Notes: a model not told the origin generated them from the letters alone. A stretch of DNA of 64,000 nucleotides from Enterococcus diestrammenae (GCF_009933255.1 NZ_MAEI01000054.1:372001-436000), one strand, 5' to 3'; counted from the first letter of the stretch, positions 18,258 to 25,811 are shown. Numbers and translations: made by a program.

Positions 18258-19232
18258 TCACTCCCTCCCACAAATCTGGCAACGATGTTTCTTATCCGCC
18301 AGTTCCATCTCTTGGTGCCACTTACGATGCTTTTCTTGGGCGTGTTCTTCTTTGCGGACCCAGCTGCGATTGTCGGCGAGGCTGGTGTGGACGCGATAAG
18401 TGTCCATCAGCTGGCTGCGGGTGCCGGGGATATGGTAGGTGGTGAGGCCGCCAAAGATCCGGTTGAGCAGCGGGGTGCTGGGATACTCCAGGTAGCTCAT
18501 CAGCGGCGTGTCACTGCCGGGAGAGACGGCTTCGTGCATGCGTTTGCGGGCGGAGTGGATCAGGATGCCCCGGATGATTTGGCTTTTCAGGGTGTCGGGA
18601 CGCACGGGGCCTTTGAGCATCAAGCCATAGGTGGTGATCAGCAGTTTATTGGCCTGGGTGCAGTCGTGGTGCCCTTTCGTCAAGTCCTGGGAGTAGTTTT
18701 CGATGGTGGCAGGGTTGATCCACAGGCGTTGATTTTCCCAGTGCTCTGAGGGTTTCAAGGGTATCAGGGTAAAGCGCCAGTTGGCCATCGGGATGTTGTG
18801 ACTGGCATGGACGCAGTGCATGCCTTTTAGCAAGGTGGCCGCAGCGGAGCGAAAGGCATTGTCAAAGGCGATATGCTCGTGGTGCTTGAAGGAATCGTTG
18901 ATGATCTGAGCCTGGGTCCGGTCCAGCAGATGCAGCGAATCGGTGGTGATCACCAGCTGCAAAGGGGGCTCTCCTAGAAAACGTGGGGCGACTGGCAAAA
19001 CTGCCAAGAGGAGCTTGCTATGGTCAAACTCGTGCTCCACAGGCAGTTGATTGGTCATCTGGGAGAGGATCAGGCTATCGATGACCGGCTCGTCGTCGGA
19101 GTCGGGTGTGACAGCCGCGCCCCAGTCGAATAAAGAATCGATCAAGGGTAGTAACTTGGTCAAGTCATAGGTGTGTTGCCGCATTTGGGGAGCGGGACTA
19201 TTGATAGGTGTTGCGTGAGTATGATGTTTCAT
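18258..19232 (-). CDS. Unrecognised 324-residue protein
   Basis: I do not recognise this protein. It is hydrophilic, with no signal peptide or membrane helix, rich in His, Thr and Leu, and ends in CQICGRE, a possible half zinc-knuckle. The ribosome site AAAGGAGAT lies 7 bases before the ATG, and the reading frame is the only long plausible one on either strand here. Base composition is clearly GC-richer than the glycosylation cluster to the left and matches the genes to the right, so it belongs to the GC-rich island. A long imperfect inverted repeat (19263-19340) lies in its upstream region. Confidence 0.7.
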   Translation of the reverse strand: MKHHTHATPINSPAPQMRQHTYDLTKLLPLIDSLFDWGAAVTPDSDDEPVIDSLILSQMTNQLPVEHEFDHSKLLLAVLPVAPRFLGEPPLQLVITTDSLHLLDRTQAQIINDSFKHHEHIAFDNAFRSAAATLLKGMHCVHASHNIPMANWRFTLIPLKPSEHWENQRLWINPATIENYSQDLTKGHHDCTQANKLLITTYGLMLKGPVRPDTLKSQIIRGILIHSARKRMHEAVSPGSDTPLMSYLEYPSTPLLNRIFGGLTTYHIPGTRSQLMDTYRVHTSLADNRSWVRKEEHAQEKHRKWHQEMELADKKHRCQICGRE

Positions 19233-19262
19233 AAAAAATCTCCTTTATAGTGTTGATAGGCA

Positions 19263-19340
19263 GGAAAAGCCGGTGTCAACCACCAAGCATACTCGCGGAA
19301 AATCTGCTCCGTGATAAACCGTGGTTGACTGTGCTTTTCC
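19263..19340. repeat. Long imperfect inverted repeat upstream of the orphan gene
   Basis: GGAAAAGC (19263) pairs with GCTTTTCC (19333), and GTCAACCAC (19275) with GTGGTTGAC (19321), separated by a small internal loop and enclosing a 37-base loop. The loop and inner stem hold ATAAACCGTGGTT, also found in the hairpin at 23021-23087. It may be an operator or a leader RNA structure of the minus-strand gene. Confidence 0.7.
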
Positions 19341-19480
19341 ATGACCCTCGCAAAAGTAGATACGCAAACAAATTTCCAAAAAAATCTGTGAACCAGAAAA
19401 AAGCGTCACTTTTTATTTTTAACGAAAGCCATTTTGAGGGAGTCCTGGTAGTCGCGGCAATTTAAAGATGAGAGGGCGGA

Positions 19481-19507
19481 GTCGGCAGCGGTGGCCGGCT
19501 TTTTTTG
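19481..19507 (+). terminator. Terminator-like hairpin
   Basis: GTCGGC and GCCGGC (6 bp with one G-T pair, 7-base loop) are followed by seven T. No gene is recognised immediately upstream on this strand, so the transcript it would end is unknown. Confidence 0.55.
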
Positions 19508-19719
19508 TGGTCAAAAAGCTTGTCAGATCAAGGCAAAAGCGTTCTTGACGACAATAACCCCTAAAGAAAAGCACATCAAATCAAACTAAAGAAAAGGTCC
19601 TACTTGCTGGAGATTTCGCTAGCTGATAAAAGCTGCCAGCAGTCTCTGAGGAGGGAGCAAGAATCGTTAAAAAATATTTTTAAAAAAATTTTTTATTTTT
19701 TTTGAAATAACTCCCGTGA

Positions 19720-19748
19720 TTTTCGTTGTACTTGTAAAGGGCCAAAAA
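19720..19748 (+). promoter_or_regulatory. Shared promoter-like element, copy 1
   Basis: The block TTTTCGTTGTA-CTTGTAAAGGGCC-AAAAA follows a long T-rich tract and precedes the 627-residue gene. A near copy lies at 22527-22557 and a weaker one at 22995-23019. It may be the target of the sigma factor encoded in this island. Confidence 0.45.
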
Positions 19749-19785
19749 TGCGGCGGCAGCGTTTTGGCAAGAGGAGGACATGCGG

Positions 19786-21672
19786 ATGGTGCGACCAATC
19801 AAGCAGGGGCTGGATTATTTCCCGACGGATGTGGCGTTTTTGACGGAGAGCAAGGTGTGGCTGATCAAGCAAAAGTGTGGGCTGGGGACGATGGATACGC
19901 TGATGACCCTCTTGTCCCGTATCTATGGGGAGGAGGGTTACTTCATGCCTTGGAATACCGAGGTGTTAGATCTAGTGGCTTATCACGGGCAAGTCCCCCA
20001 CGAGCAGGTGCTCAATGTGGTGGAAAAAGCGCTAGCGGTGGGCTTTTTTGACTTGGAAAGCTTTCGGAGGCACCGGATCTTGACGGCAGTGGATATCCAA
20101 AAGAAATTCATCACGGCTACTCGGCGGCGCAAAACGGTCTTTCTCAACAAAAACTACCTGCTCATCTCCGAATCCGAGCGGGAAAACTTGGTCATCGGGG
20201 AGGACGTTGTGGCGCTGGAGGCGGAGGCGCTAGCGACGACAGAATCCCCGGCAGCCGAGGATTTGGGCCAGCTGGTGCAACAGACAGCGACAGCCATCAA
20301 GGGCTACGAAGCCGGGATTGGCGCGTTGTTGCAAGAACCCGCAGTCGGTGAGGAATGCGGGTTGCTGGAGGCCGAGACGGGGACCGGCGAGTGGGAAACG
20401 GCGCTAGCGGCTGTCGAAATGCCGGAAACGAAGGCTGAGGTGGCAACGGCGGAAGCGCCAGTCGACAGCCGGGAGGAAGCAGATGCGGTGGCGGTCGGGA
20501 TGACGGCTGGCGAGAGTGGGGAGGCAGTGATGGCCGCCGAACAGCCAGTAGTGGTTGAACAGCCAGCGGTGGCAACCAGTGGTGTAACGGGGGCAAAAAG
20601 TGCTGCGGAAAGTGCTGCGGAAAGTGCCGAAGTCGAGGCGGTGACCCCGGTGCTAGTGGAGGCAGAAGTAGTGGTGGCTCAGGGGAAAACACCAGATAAA
20701 TCAGCCGACAAATTCGCAGAAGCTGAAAAAGCCGTAAGGACGTTGGCAAATGAGTCAGTGACAAATGAGTCAGTGACAAATGGGCAAGCAAACGGCGGTG
20801 AAACGGTGGCAGCAAGGGAAATTGCGGTGGCGGACGGACTGGCGGTAGGCGCAGATCGAGGCAAAGCTAGCGAAAAACTAAGTCCTAAGCCGGTAGCCGC
20901 GGCTGAAAAAGGGAGTGTAGCTAGCGCGGACGCTGCCTCGGAGCAAGGGGACGCTAGCGGGGAAAGCGATGATTTAACGAAATGGGTATTACAAAAGACC
21001 GCAAGTTTTGCGTTGTGGCAACAACTGTGGGCCGGGCCCAATGTCGCCACCCAAGCGGAGTTGACTCGTCTATTGCGCAACTATGGTGATGAGTTGGTGG
21101 TGGCGGTGCTGAAAATCGCTAGTGCCCAACAGATCGCCAGCTCCTGTAGTTTGCCTTTTGTCAAGGGCTACCTGAAGCGCTGGCAGCAGGCGGGGGTCAC
21201 AGATGTGGCCCAGGCCCGGGCATTTGAGCGGGAGTGTCTCCAAAAAAACGAGGCCAAGCGACAACAGCTGGCAGAAGCCCAACATCAAGCAGCCGAAGCA
21301 ACCCATAAACGCCGCCGGGAGAGTAAGCAAACAGCGGGCACTAAAGGGGGAAAAGGGGCTAAAAGTACCAAAGATGTGACTCCCTCAGGCTCACGTCGTT
21401 CGTCCACCAGTGGGAAAAATACCACAAACTACGGTCGCGACGGGCGGCCTTATCGGCGGCAACCGGTGGAAGATTGGGCCGCTTACCCTGATGGCCGGGA
21501 GGATCGCCAAGGTTGGCTGAAAATGCTGAAAAAAATGCAACAACTGACACCTGTTGTGCCGCAAGCTGGGGATAGTTATCAGCTGACGGAGGCGGAGTTG
21601 GCGTGGATTCATGATGAGACCCAGGGCTTTGAAGCGGCGGTCTTTCGCCAGGCGGCAGGGGTCTGGAAGTGA
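19786..21672 (+). CDS. DUF4373/DnaD-like replication-type protein with a very long low-complexity linker
   Basis: A ~628-residue protein in three parts. Residues 1-~110 (VRPIKQGLDYFPTDVAFL, then GFFD) match the Lin1244/Lin1753-like (DUF4373) N-terminal domain found in phage and mobile-element proteins. Residues ~130-395 are low-complexity Ala/Glu/Val-rich sequence. Residues ~400-470 (LLRNYGDELVVAVLKIAS, KGYLKRWQQAG) resemble a DnaD C-terminal helical domain, followed by a basic Lys/Arg/Ser tail. Such proteins help load helicase or bind DNA; that role is inferred. ATG 19786 is chosen over ATG 19780 because GAGGAGG ends 8 bases upstream of it and only 2 bases upstream of the other. The linker is strikingly GC-rich. 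Confidence 0.75.
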   Translation: MVRPIKQGLDYFPTDVAFLTESKVWLIKQKCGLGTMDTLMTLLSRIYGEEGYFMPWNTEVLDLVAYHGQVPHEQVLNVVEKALAVGFFDLESFRRHRILTAVDIQKKFITATRRRKTVFLNKNYLLISESERENLVIGEDVVALEAEALATTESPAAEDLGQLVQQTATAIKGYEAGIGALLQEPAVGEECGLLEAETGTGEWETALAAVEMPETKAEVATAEAPVDSREEADAVAVGMTAGESGEAVMAAEQPVVVEQPAVATSGVTGAKSAAESAAESAEVEAVTPVLVEAEVVVAQGKTPDKSADKFAEAEKAVRTLANESVTNESVTNGQANGGETVAAREIAVADGLAVGADRGKASEKLSPKPVAAAEKGSVASADAASEQGDASGESDDLTKWVLQKTASFALWQQLWAGPNVATQAELTRLLRNYGDELVVAVLKIASAQQIASSCSLPFVKGYLKRWQQAGVTDVAQARAFERECLQKNEAKRQQLAEAQHQAAEATHKRRRESKQTAGTKGGKGAKSTKDVTPSGSRRSSTSGKNTTNYGRDGRPYRRQPVEDWAAYPDGREDRQGWLKMLKKMQQLTPVVPQAGDSYQLTEAELAWIHDETQGFEAAVFRQAAGVWK

Positions 21673-21875
21673 GGGATTTGGCTGGTGTTTTGGAGGGTGA
21701 AGGGTGGTGAGGGGTGCTTTGAGGGGTGCTTTGAGCGGTGCGCTGTTTCTTCAGGGAGCGGAGTAACTGGGATGTGTAGTGTAAAATGCGTGGATATTTT
21801 TGAGGTTTGGTGTTTTGGTGTGTAGTTGAGGAAGAGCGGGGGTTTGTGTGGTTTGGGGAAGTAGCCGGGGGGAGG

Positions 21876-21893
21876 GCGCAATGATTATTACGC
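21876..21893. promoter_or_regulatory. Operator-like inverted repeat, copy 1 (GCGCAAT-N4-ATTACGC)
   Basis: Two 7-base arms with one mismatch and a 4-base spacer lie 98 bp upstream of the sigma-like gene. Related copies are at 24199, 25719, 27255 and 36185. The N4 spacing resembles sites of CRP/FNR-family regulators, but the regulator is unknown. Confidence 0.5.
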
Positions 21894-21990
21894 AGGCGCC
21901 ACCCACGGAAAACCAACAGCTTCAGAAATAGTACGTTTTGTAAGCGCGACCAATTTCTTTGCTACCCTTGGCCTCTATTAATAACAAGAA

Positions 21991-22512
21991 ATGGGGATGG
22001 ATATGACAAACGAAGAGATGGAAGAGTTATTTAAAGAGTATCATGGGCTAATGTTTCGGGTGCTACGCCGTGGGGGTGTTTTTCCTGCACATAGTTATTT
22101 TGAAGATTATTGGCAGGAGTTGTCACTGGTCTTGTTCCAGCTGATGAAAGAAGCGCCGGATCGGATCGGCTTTTTGACAGCTTACAATGAAAGCTGGTTG
22201 TTTAGCCATTTGTTGTGGAGGCTATCAGATATTCGCCGCTACCAGACCCGCCACGTCAAAGAAGAAGTGCTGGAGCTGCCGGTAGAAGAACTGTTACAAA
22301 CAACACCAGAGGAACACCTTGATGCCGCCGCCGTTCTAGAGCGAGATGCACTATTGATGGGATTTTGGAACTCCTTGAAGCCCAAGCAACAGGGCCAGTT
22401 GGAAAAATTATGGCAGGCCAAAAGCCAGAAACCACCGGTGAGTCCGGCTTTACTTAGTTATTATCGCACCTGTTTACGAAAGATTTTTAAAAAGTTTTGC
22501 GAAAACTTTTGA
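21991..22512 (+). CDS. Sigma-70-family (ComX/SigH-like) RNA polymerase sigma factor
   Basis: A 173-residue protein with the layout of a small alternative sigma factor. Residues ~8-90 look like region 2 (FKEYHGLMFRVLRRG, FEDYWQELSLVLFQLM, WLFSHLLWRLSDIRRY) and residues ~125-173 like region 4 (LKPKQQGQLEKLW, then a basic helix LSYYRTCLRKIFKKF). It resembles the competence-type sigma factors of lactic acid bacteria but identity to ComX is not shown. Three in-frame ATGs (21991, 21997, 22003) lack a strong ribosome site, so the start is uncertain by four codons. Two tiny proteins and a membrane protein follow on the same strand, the first preceded by an element shared with the DnaD-like gene. Confidence 0.7.
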   Translation: MGMDMTNEEMEELFKEYHGLMFRVLRRGGVFPAHSYFEDYWQELSLVLFQLMKEAPDRIGFLTAYNESWLFSHLLWRLSDIRRYQTRHVKEEVLELPVEELLQTTPEEHLDAAAVLERDALLMGFWNSLKPKQQGQLEKLWQAKSQKPPVSPALLSYYRTCLRKIFKKFCENF

Positions 22513-22526
22513 TAAATCAGCTGTTA

Positions 22527-22557
22527 TTTACGTTGTATATATAGAGGCCTAAAAAAA
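22527..22557 (+). promoter_or_regulatory. Shared promoter-like element, copy 2
   Basis: The block TTTACGTTGTA-TATATAGAGGCC-TAAAAA aligns with the element at 19720-19748 over about 28 positions. It lies just after the sigma-like gene and before the long leader of the next small gene. Confidence 0.45.
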
Positions 22558-22767
22558 CGAACTTCCAGACGTGAGGGAGGGTGCACCGTCTCTGACGAAA
22601 AGCAGTTCACCGGTTCCAGCTTGGGGGAACCGTCGACAGTCAGCCAACTGATGATAGGAACAATCTTTCCCTGTCGTGGAGGAAGGTCTGGTTGTCACAA
22701 TTAACGCAAGCAACCAATAGGGGAAAGCACTGTCTTTTCCCAATCACACATTATGGAGGGAAACGTT
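22558..22767 (+). other. Structured 210-base 5' leader
   Basis: No gene fits here. The stretch has several hairpins, for example CGGTTCC / GGAACCG near 22610-22632 and a CCAGAC / GTCTGG pairing between 22565 and 22690, and is GC-rich. It could be a cis-regulatory leader or a small RNA ahead of the 68-residue gene. It has no hallmark of a T-box or of a known riboswitch that I can identify. Confidence 0.35.
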
Positions 22768-22974
22768 ATGAAAACACATTTAGAAACTGGCTTAGGAATC
22801 ATGATTCAAGAACCGGATCAAAAGAATTTGACGAAACAATCCTTGAACTATTGTATCAAAGACCCTGCTGAAGCTAAGGTTATCAGCCTGATTGATATCT
22901 GGGCACCATTACTGCCAGAAGACAGCGATGTCATGAGCGTAGTGGAGACGACCAAAACCGAATACGTCAAATAA
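22768..22974 (+). CDS. Small protein (68 aa), possibly DUF1659-like
   Basis: A 68-residue acidic soluble protein starting MKTHLETGLGIMIQEP. GGAGGG lies 6 bases before ATG 22768; an in-frame ATG at 22753 overlaps that ribosome site and is rejected. In many Firmicutes a DUF2922 gene is paired with a short DUF1659 gene, and the next gene is DUF2922; this one has the right size and position, but the sequence match is weak and the assignment is inference. Function is unknown for both families. Confidence 0.65.
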   Translation: MKTHLETGLGIMIQEPDQKNLTKQSLNYCIKDPAEAKVISLIDIWAPLLPEDSDVMSVVETTKTEYVK

Positions 22975-22994
22975 CAACCAGTAATGGTAGAAAA

Positions 22995-23019
22995 GTTGTA
23001 ATGGTAACTTAGGGAAAAA
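22995..23019 (+). promoter_or_regulatory. Shared promoter-like element, copy 3 (weak)
   Basis: GTTGTAATGGTAA-CTTAGGG-AAAAA resembles copies 1 and 2, with a small insertion and loss of the CC. It lies between the 68-residue gene and the DUF2922 gene. Confidence 0.3.
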
Positions 23020-23020
23020 C

Positions 23021-23087
23021 AACTAGGTGCTAGAATCTACTTCATAAACCGTGGTTTTACCACTGGGGCATCTTCCTAGCACTAGTT
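23021..23087. repeat. Hairpin between two small genes
   Basis: AACTAG-g-TGCTAG (23021-23033) pairs with CTAGCA-CTAGTT (23076-23087), 12 bp with one bulged G. The loop holds AATCTACTTC and ATAAACCGTGGTT, which also occur, slightly differently spaced, in the structure at 19263-19340. It may be an RNA processing or regulatory element. Confidence 0.6.
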
Positions 23088-23135
23088 ATTTTCAAGAAAA
23101 AAGACTTTATTAAAACGAAAATGGAGGAATACAAG

Positions 23136-23360
23136 ATGAAAAAACTACGAATGACATTTCTAAACAGCGAAGGCAAAAAACACAATCTCGAACCCCGTTT
23201 GGCTGCCACCAATTTGGACGAACCAACTGTGCGAACAGCGATGGAAAGCTTGCGGGATTTGGCCCTCTTTGAAAAAGACGACGTGAAACTCTACGTCGAA
23301 GTCAAAGGCGCCAAGTATATCGAAACCATCGAAACCCCGTTGTTTGAAGATGAAGTGTAA
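23136..23360 (+). CDS. DUF2922 family protein
   Basis: A 74-residue protein (KKLRMTFLNSEGKKHNLEP at the start, VEVKGAKYIETIET near the end) that fits the small DUF2922 family of Firmicutes, whose function is unknown. GGAGGA lies 7 bases before ATG 23136, so the earlier in-frame ATG 23121, which overlaps it, is rejected. It lies downstream of the sigma-like gene and is followed 31 bases later by the repeat-bearing membrane protein, so an operon is likely. Confidence 0.8.
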   Translation: MKKLRMTFLNSEGKKHNLEPRLAATNLDEPTVRTAMESLRDLALFEKDDVKLYVEVKGAKYIETIETPLFEDEV

Positions 23361-23391
23361 CAGACAGTGCTAACGAAGCAGGAGGCCCCAG

Positions 23392-24090
23392 ATGAGACCA
23401 ATGCAATCCCGATACTCAAAAATACACCCCCCACAAGCCCCCGAGAAATCGGGGGAACATCCAGTGCAAAGTCAGATACCCAGCGCGGGAGAACATCCGG
23501 CACAAAGCTCGGTTCACAGCGTGGGGGAACGTCCGGCACAAAGACCGGTGCACGGAACGGATGAGCGCCTAGCACAAAGTCCGATGCACAAACCGGAAAA
23601 ATCATCAATACAACAAGCGGTACCGAAAACCGTACAAAGGATAGGAGAAAATGCCGCACCGCCCTCGGTAGAAATGCCAGCGCAAAAGCCAAGCTCCTGG
23701 TCGCCAAAACTGGCGGCCATGAGGGATTCACTGGATGACGCCATCGCTGCACAAAAAGCAGACAAAGCCAAGCACAAACGCCAGTTGCGCTGGCTAAATT
23801 ATCGCTGGTATCGGCATTGGCTCTGGATAGTGACCATGCAAGAAGTGCGCCTCCGTATCTGGTTTGCCATGCTTTGCTACTTTTGGCAAGGGGTGAGGCG
23901 AGATTGGCGGGAGCGGAAGGATCGTATTCGGTGGCAGATGGGAAAATTGCTGGAGCTTCGTGACATTGCTGGAGTTAGCGGGTGGCCCCGCCGCAGCTTG
24001 GTAAGTGATTGGCGATTTATCGCTCTTTTCTTGGCAATGTGGGGCAGTTGGTTTATTTGGCTGAGGCATCTGTGGTTGGTGCTTCGCTAG
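23392..24090 (+). CDS. Trp/Arg-rich membrane-associated protein with 12-residue repeats
   Basis: I do not recognise this 232-residue protein. Residues 21-68 are four imperfect 12-residue repeats (consensus GEHPAQSxVHxx). Residues ~120-205 are unusually rich in Trp and Arg (LRWLNYRWYRHWLWIV, RRDWRERKDRIRW) and look like amphipathic helices at a membrane surface, and the C-terminus has one clear helix (FIALFLAMWGSWFIWL, ~210-226). AGGAGG lies 6 bases before the ATG. A second open frame overlaps the repeat region but stops after 65 codons. As the last gene of the sigma/DUF2922 group it may be the membrane effector of that group; this is inference. Confidence 0.65.
   Translation: MRPMQSRYSKIHPPQAPEKSGEHPVQSQIPSAGEHPAQSSVHSVGERPAQRPVHGTDERLAQSPMHKPEKSSIQQAVPKTVQRIGENAAPPSVEMPAQKPSSWSPKLAAMRDSLDDAIAAQKADKAKHKRQLRWLNYRWYRHWLWIVTMQEVRLRIWFAMLCYFWQGVRRDWRERKDRIRWQMGKLLELRDIAGVSGWPRRSLVSDWRFIALFLAMWGSWFIWLRHLWLVLR
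23452..23595 (+). repeat. Four tandem 36-bp coding repeats
   Basis: The units encode GEHPVQSQIPSA, GEHPAQSSVHSV, GERPAQRPVHGT and DERLAQSPMHKP. DNA identity decreases along the array, and all units keep the frame. Confidence 0.85.
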
Positions 24091-24144
24091 CGATAGTTAT
24101 AAAAACACAGATAACCTGTTTCTGTGACTAGAGAGAATAAGGAG

Positions 24145-24179
24145 ACACCCCTGAGGTAGCGTCCGTGCCTCAGGGGTGT
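24145..24179. terminator. Perfect 12-bp hairpin after the GC-rich island
   Basis: ACACCCCTGAGG and CCTCAGGGGTGT flank an 11-base loop. There is no T-run directly behind it, so it may be a terminator of another type or a transcript stabiliser for the membrane protein gene upstream. Confidence 0.5.
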
Positions 24180-24198
24180 GTTGCGAAACGGATTTTTT

Positions 24199-24216
24199 GC
24201 TTAATAATTATTACAC
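24199..24216. promoter_or_regulatory. Operator-like inverted repeat, copy 2 (GCTTAAT-N4-ATTACAC)
   Basis: This copy has one mismatch in each arm against GCGTAAT-N4-ATTACGC and lies about 90 bp upstream of the probable -10 of the Cys/Met lyase gene. Confidence 0.35.
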
Positions 24217-24239
24217 ACTAACCCGCCACCCCTTCACAA

Positions 24240-24310
24240 ATGAAAACGCTTTAAATAATTCGTTAGATTGTTCTTGTTATCCAACAACGATTGGAAGCGT
24301 TTGCTATAAT
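24240..24310 (+). promoter_or_regulatory. Promoter with two cre (CcpA) sites
   Basis: TATAAT at 24305-24310 is a good -10. The preceding bases 24291-24305 fit the cre consensus WTGNAANCGNWNNCW at every position and overlap it, which predicts CcpA repression. A second site at 24240-24254 differs at one position. The -35 is weak (TTGTTA lies 25 bp upstream). About 190 bases of leader follow before the start codon; it holds small hairpins but no T-box or SAM-riboswitch motif that I can see. Confidence 0.6.
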
Positions 24311-24502
24311 TTAAAACATAACGTATCAAACTAGTTTTTAAGACGCGCTGACGCAAGTTGCGTGAGGGCGAACAGGAACTTTAAAACAGGTGAGATGCGT
24401 AATTATTAATTAAGGTATCTAGCTTCCCCATTGCAGAAGCGCCGATTACTTTAAAGAAATAGCGGAATCAAAGAAGCGATGACGCGAAAGGAGACATACA
24501 TA

Positions 24503-25663
24503 ATGGCTATTAATACACAGTTGATTCACGGTTACCCGGTTTTTGATGAGGAGACTGGTGCTTCTTCAATCCCCTTGTACCAAGCTTCGACTTTTAAACA
24601 AGCTGGGATTGACCAGCCACAGGCATTTACCTATTCCCGCTTTGGTAATCCGACCAGACAGGCCTTGGAAGAGGCGATTGCAGCGATTGAAGGGGGCAAA
24701 TGTGGCTTTGCTTTTGCTTCGGGGATGGCGGCGATTGCCAGTGTCTTGTTGCAATTTAGCCAAGGAGATCACCTCGTCATGTGTAAGAGCATCTATGGTG
24801 GGACTTTTACCTTGGCGGAGACGGTGCTGAAACGCTTTGGCATTTCCGTGACTTATGTGGATGAGACCGATCTGCATAGCTGGGAACAAGCAATCTTACC
24901 GGAAACAAAAGCACTCTACCTCGAGACCCCTTCCAATCCTTTGCTGAAGATTACTGATATCAAGCAGGTGGTGGCTTTGGCGCAAAAACATGAGCTGTTG
25001 ACGATCATAGATAACACCTTTATGACACCGCAGTTCCAATCGCCGTTATCTTTAGGTGTGGATATTGTTATTCATAGTGCGACCAAATTTCTCAACGGCC
25101 ATAGTGATGTGGTGGCGGGGTTGGTAGTGGTCAATGATCTTGCCTTGGCGGAGGGGATACGCGCCCAGCAGACGGTTTTAGGGAGTATTTTAGGGGTTGA
25201 AGATTGTTGGCTAGTCCTACGAGGGCTGAAGACGATGGGGTTGCGGATGGCTCAAGCGGCAGCCACGGCGGCTAAAATTGCGACTTTTTTGGCGGCGGCT
25301 CCTCAGGTGAAGGCGGTGTATTATCCAGGATTGGCTAGTCATTTGGGCCATGAGATTCATCTGTCCCAGGCTAGTAGCGGTGGGGCGGTGTTGTCTTTCG
25401 AGTTGGCTGACCAGACGGCGGTTTTGGCGTTTTCTAAGGCGCTGAAGTTGCCCATCACGGCGGTGAGTCTTGGCGGCGTCGAGTCGATTTTGTCCTATCC
25501 GGCGACTATGAGTCATGCCTGTGTGCCACCGGAAGAGCGAGCGCGACAAGGCATCACTGAGGGCTTGTTGCGTTTATCGGTGGGAATCGAGGATGCAGAG
25601 GATTTGTTGGCAGATCTCGCCCAATCCTTGGCGCAGATTCCCGTAGCTACCACCGTCGGCTAG
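24503..25663 (+). CDS. PLP-dependent cystathionine/methionine lyase (Cys/Met metabolism enzyme)
   Basis: A 386-residue fold-type I PLP enzyme of the Cys/Met metabolism family. Visible are YSRFGNPTRQALEEAIA, FASGMAA (cofactor phosphate binding), LETPSNP, IDNTF and the Schiff-base lysine in SATKFLNGHSD near residue 195. Members are cystathionine beta- or gamma-lyases, methionine gamma-lyase and related synthases; which reaction is used cannot be read here. AAAGGAG lies 9 bases before ATG 24503; an in-frame ATG at 24479 has no ribosome site. Next to a cystine-type symporter it probably serves sulfur amino acid turnover. Two cre sites suggest carbon catabolite control. Confidence 0.88.
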   Translation: MAINTQLIHGYPVFDEETGASSIPLYQASTFKQAGIDQPQAFTYSRFGNPTRQALEEAIAAIEGGKCGFAFASGMAAIASVLLQFSQGDHLVMCKSIYGGTFTLAETVLKRFGISVTYVDETDLHSWEQAILPETKALYLETPSNPLLKITDIKQVVALAQKHELLTIIDNTFMTPQFQSPLSLGVDIVIHSATKFLNGHSDVVAGLVVVNDLALAEGIRAQQTVLGSILGVEDCWLVLRGLKTMGLRMAQAAATAAKIATFLAAAPQVKAVYYPGLASHLGHEIHLSQASSGGAVLSFELADQTAVLAFSKALKLPITAVSLGGVESILSYPATMSHACVPPEERARQGITEGLLRLSVGIEDAEDLLADLAQSLAQIPVATTVG

Positions 25664-25718
25664 CGAGAGGGGCTGACCTCTAGCTAGAGCGGGTCGATTA
25701 GGTTTGGCTTCACGGACG

Positions 25719-25736
25719 GAGTAATTAAAATTACGC
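25719..25736. promoter_or_regulatory. Operator-like inverted repeat, copy 3 (GAGTAAT-N4-ATTACGC)
   Basis: One arm mismatch against GCGTAAT-N4-ATTACGC; it extends to 8-base arms (GGAGTAAT / ATTACGCC). It lies 76 bp before the symporter gene. The surrounding GGACGGAG also resembles the sequence around copy 4. Confidence 0.5.
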
Positions 25737-25811
25737 CAAAAATCGCGTTTTACTAGCTGCTCTGGTTCGTTCAGCACTATTAGATTTTCAATATGAAAGT
25801 GAGGGTTTTTC

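Noticed and set aside
18249..18749. 166-codon plus-strand frame opposite the 324-residue protein
   Set aside because: The minus-strand frame is longer and has a strong ribosome site; this frame has neither.
20297..21330. Several long minus-strand reading frames opposite the DnaD-like gene
   Set aside because: They are antisense to a GC-rich low-complexity coding region, have no ribosome sites and give Pro/His/Leu-rich nonsense.
23367..23564. Collagen-like frame (GTS/GTK repeats) overlapping the repeat protein
   Set aside because: It is the other frame of the same 36-bp repeats, stops early and lacks a ribosome site.
24311..24502. T-box or SAM riboswitch in the leader of the Cys/Met lyase
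   Set aside because: I looked for the T-box AGGGTGG core and the SAM-I core and found neither; only small hairpins are visible.
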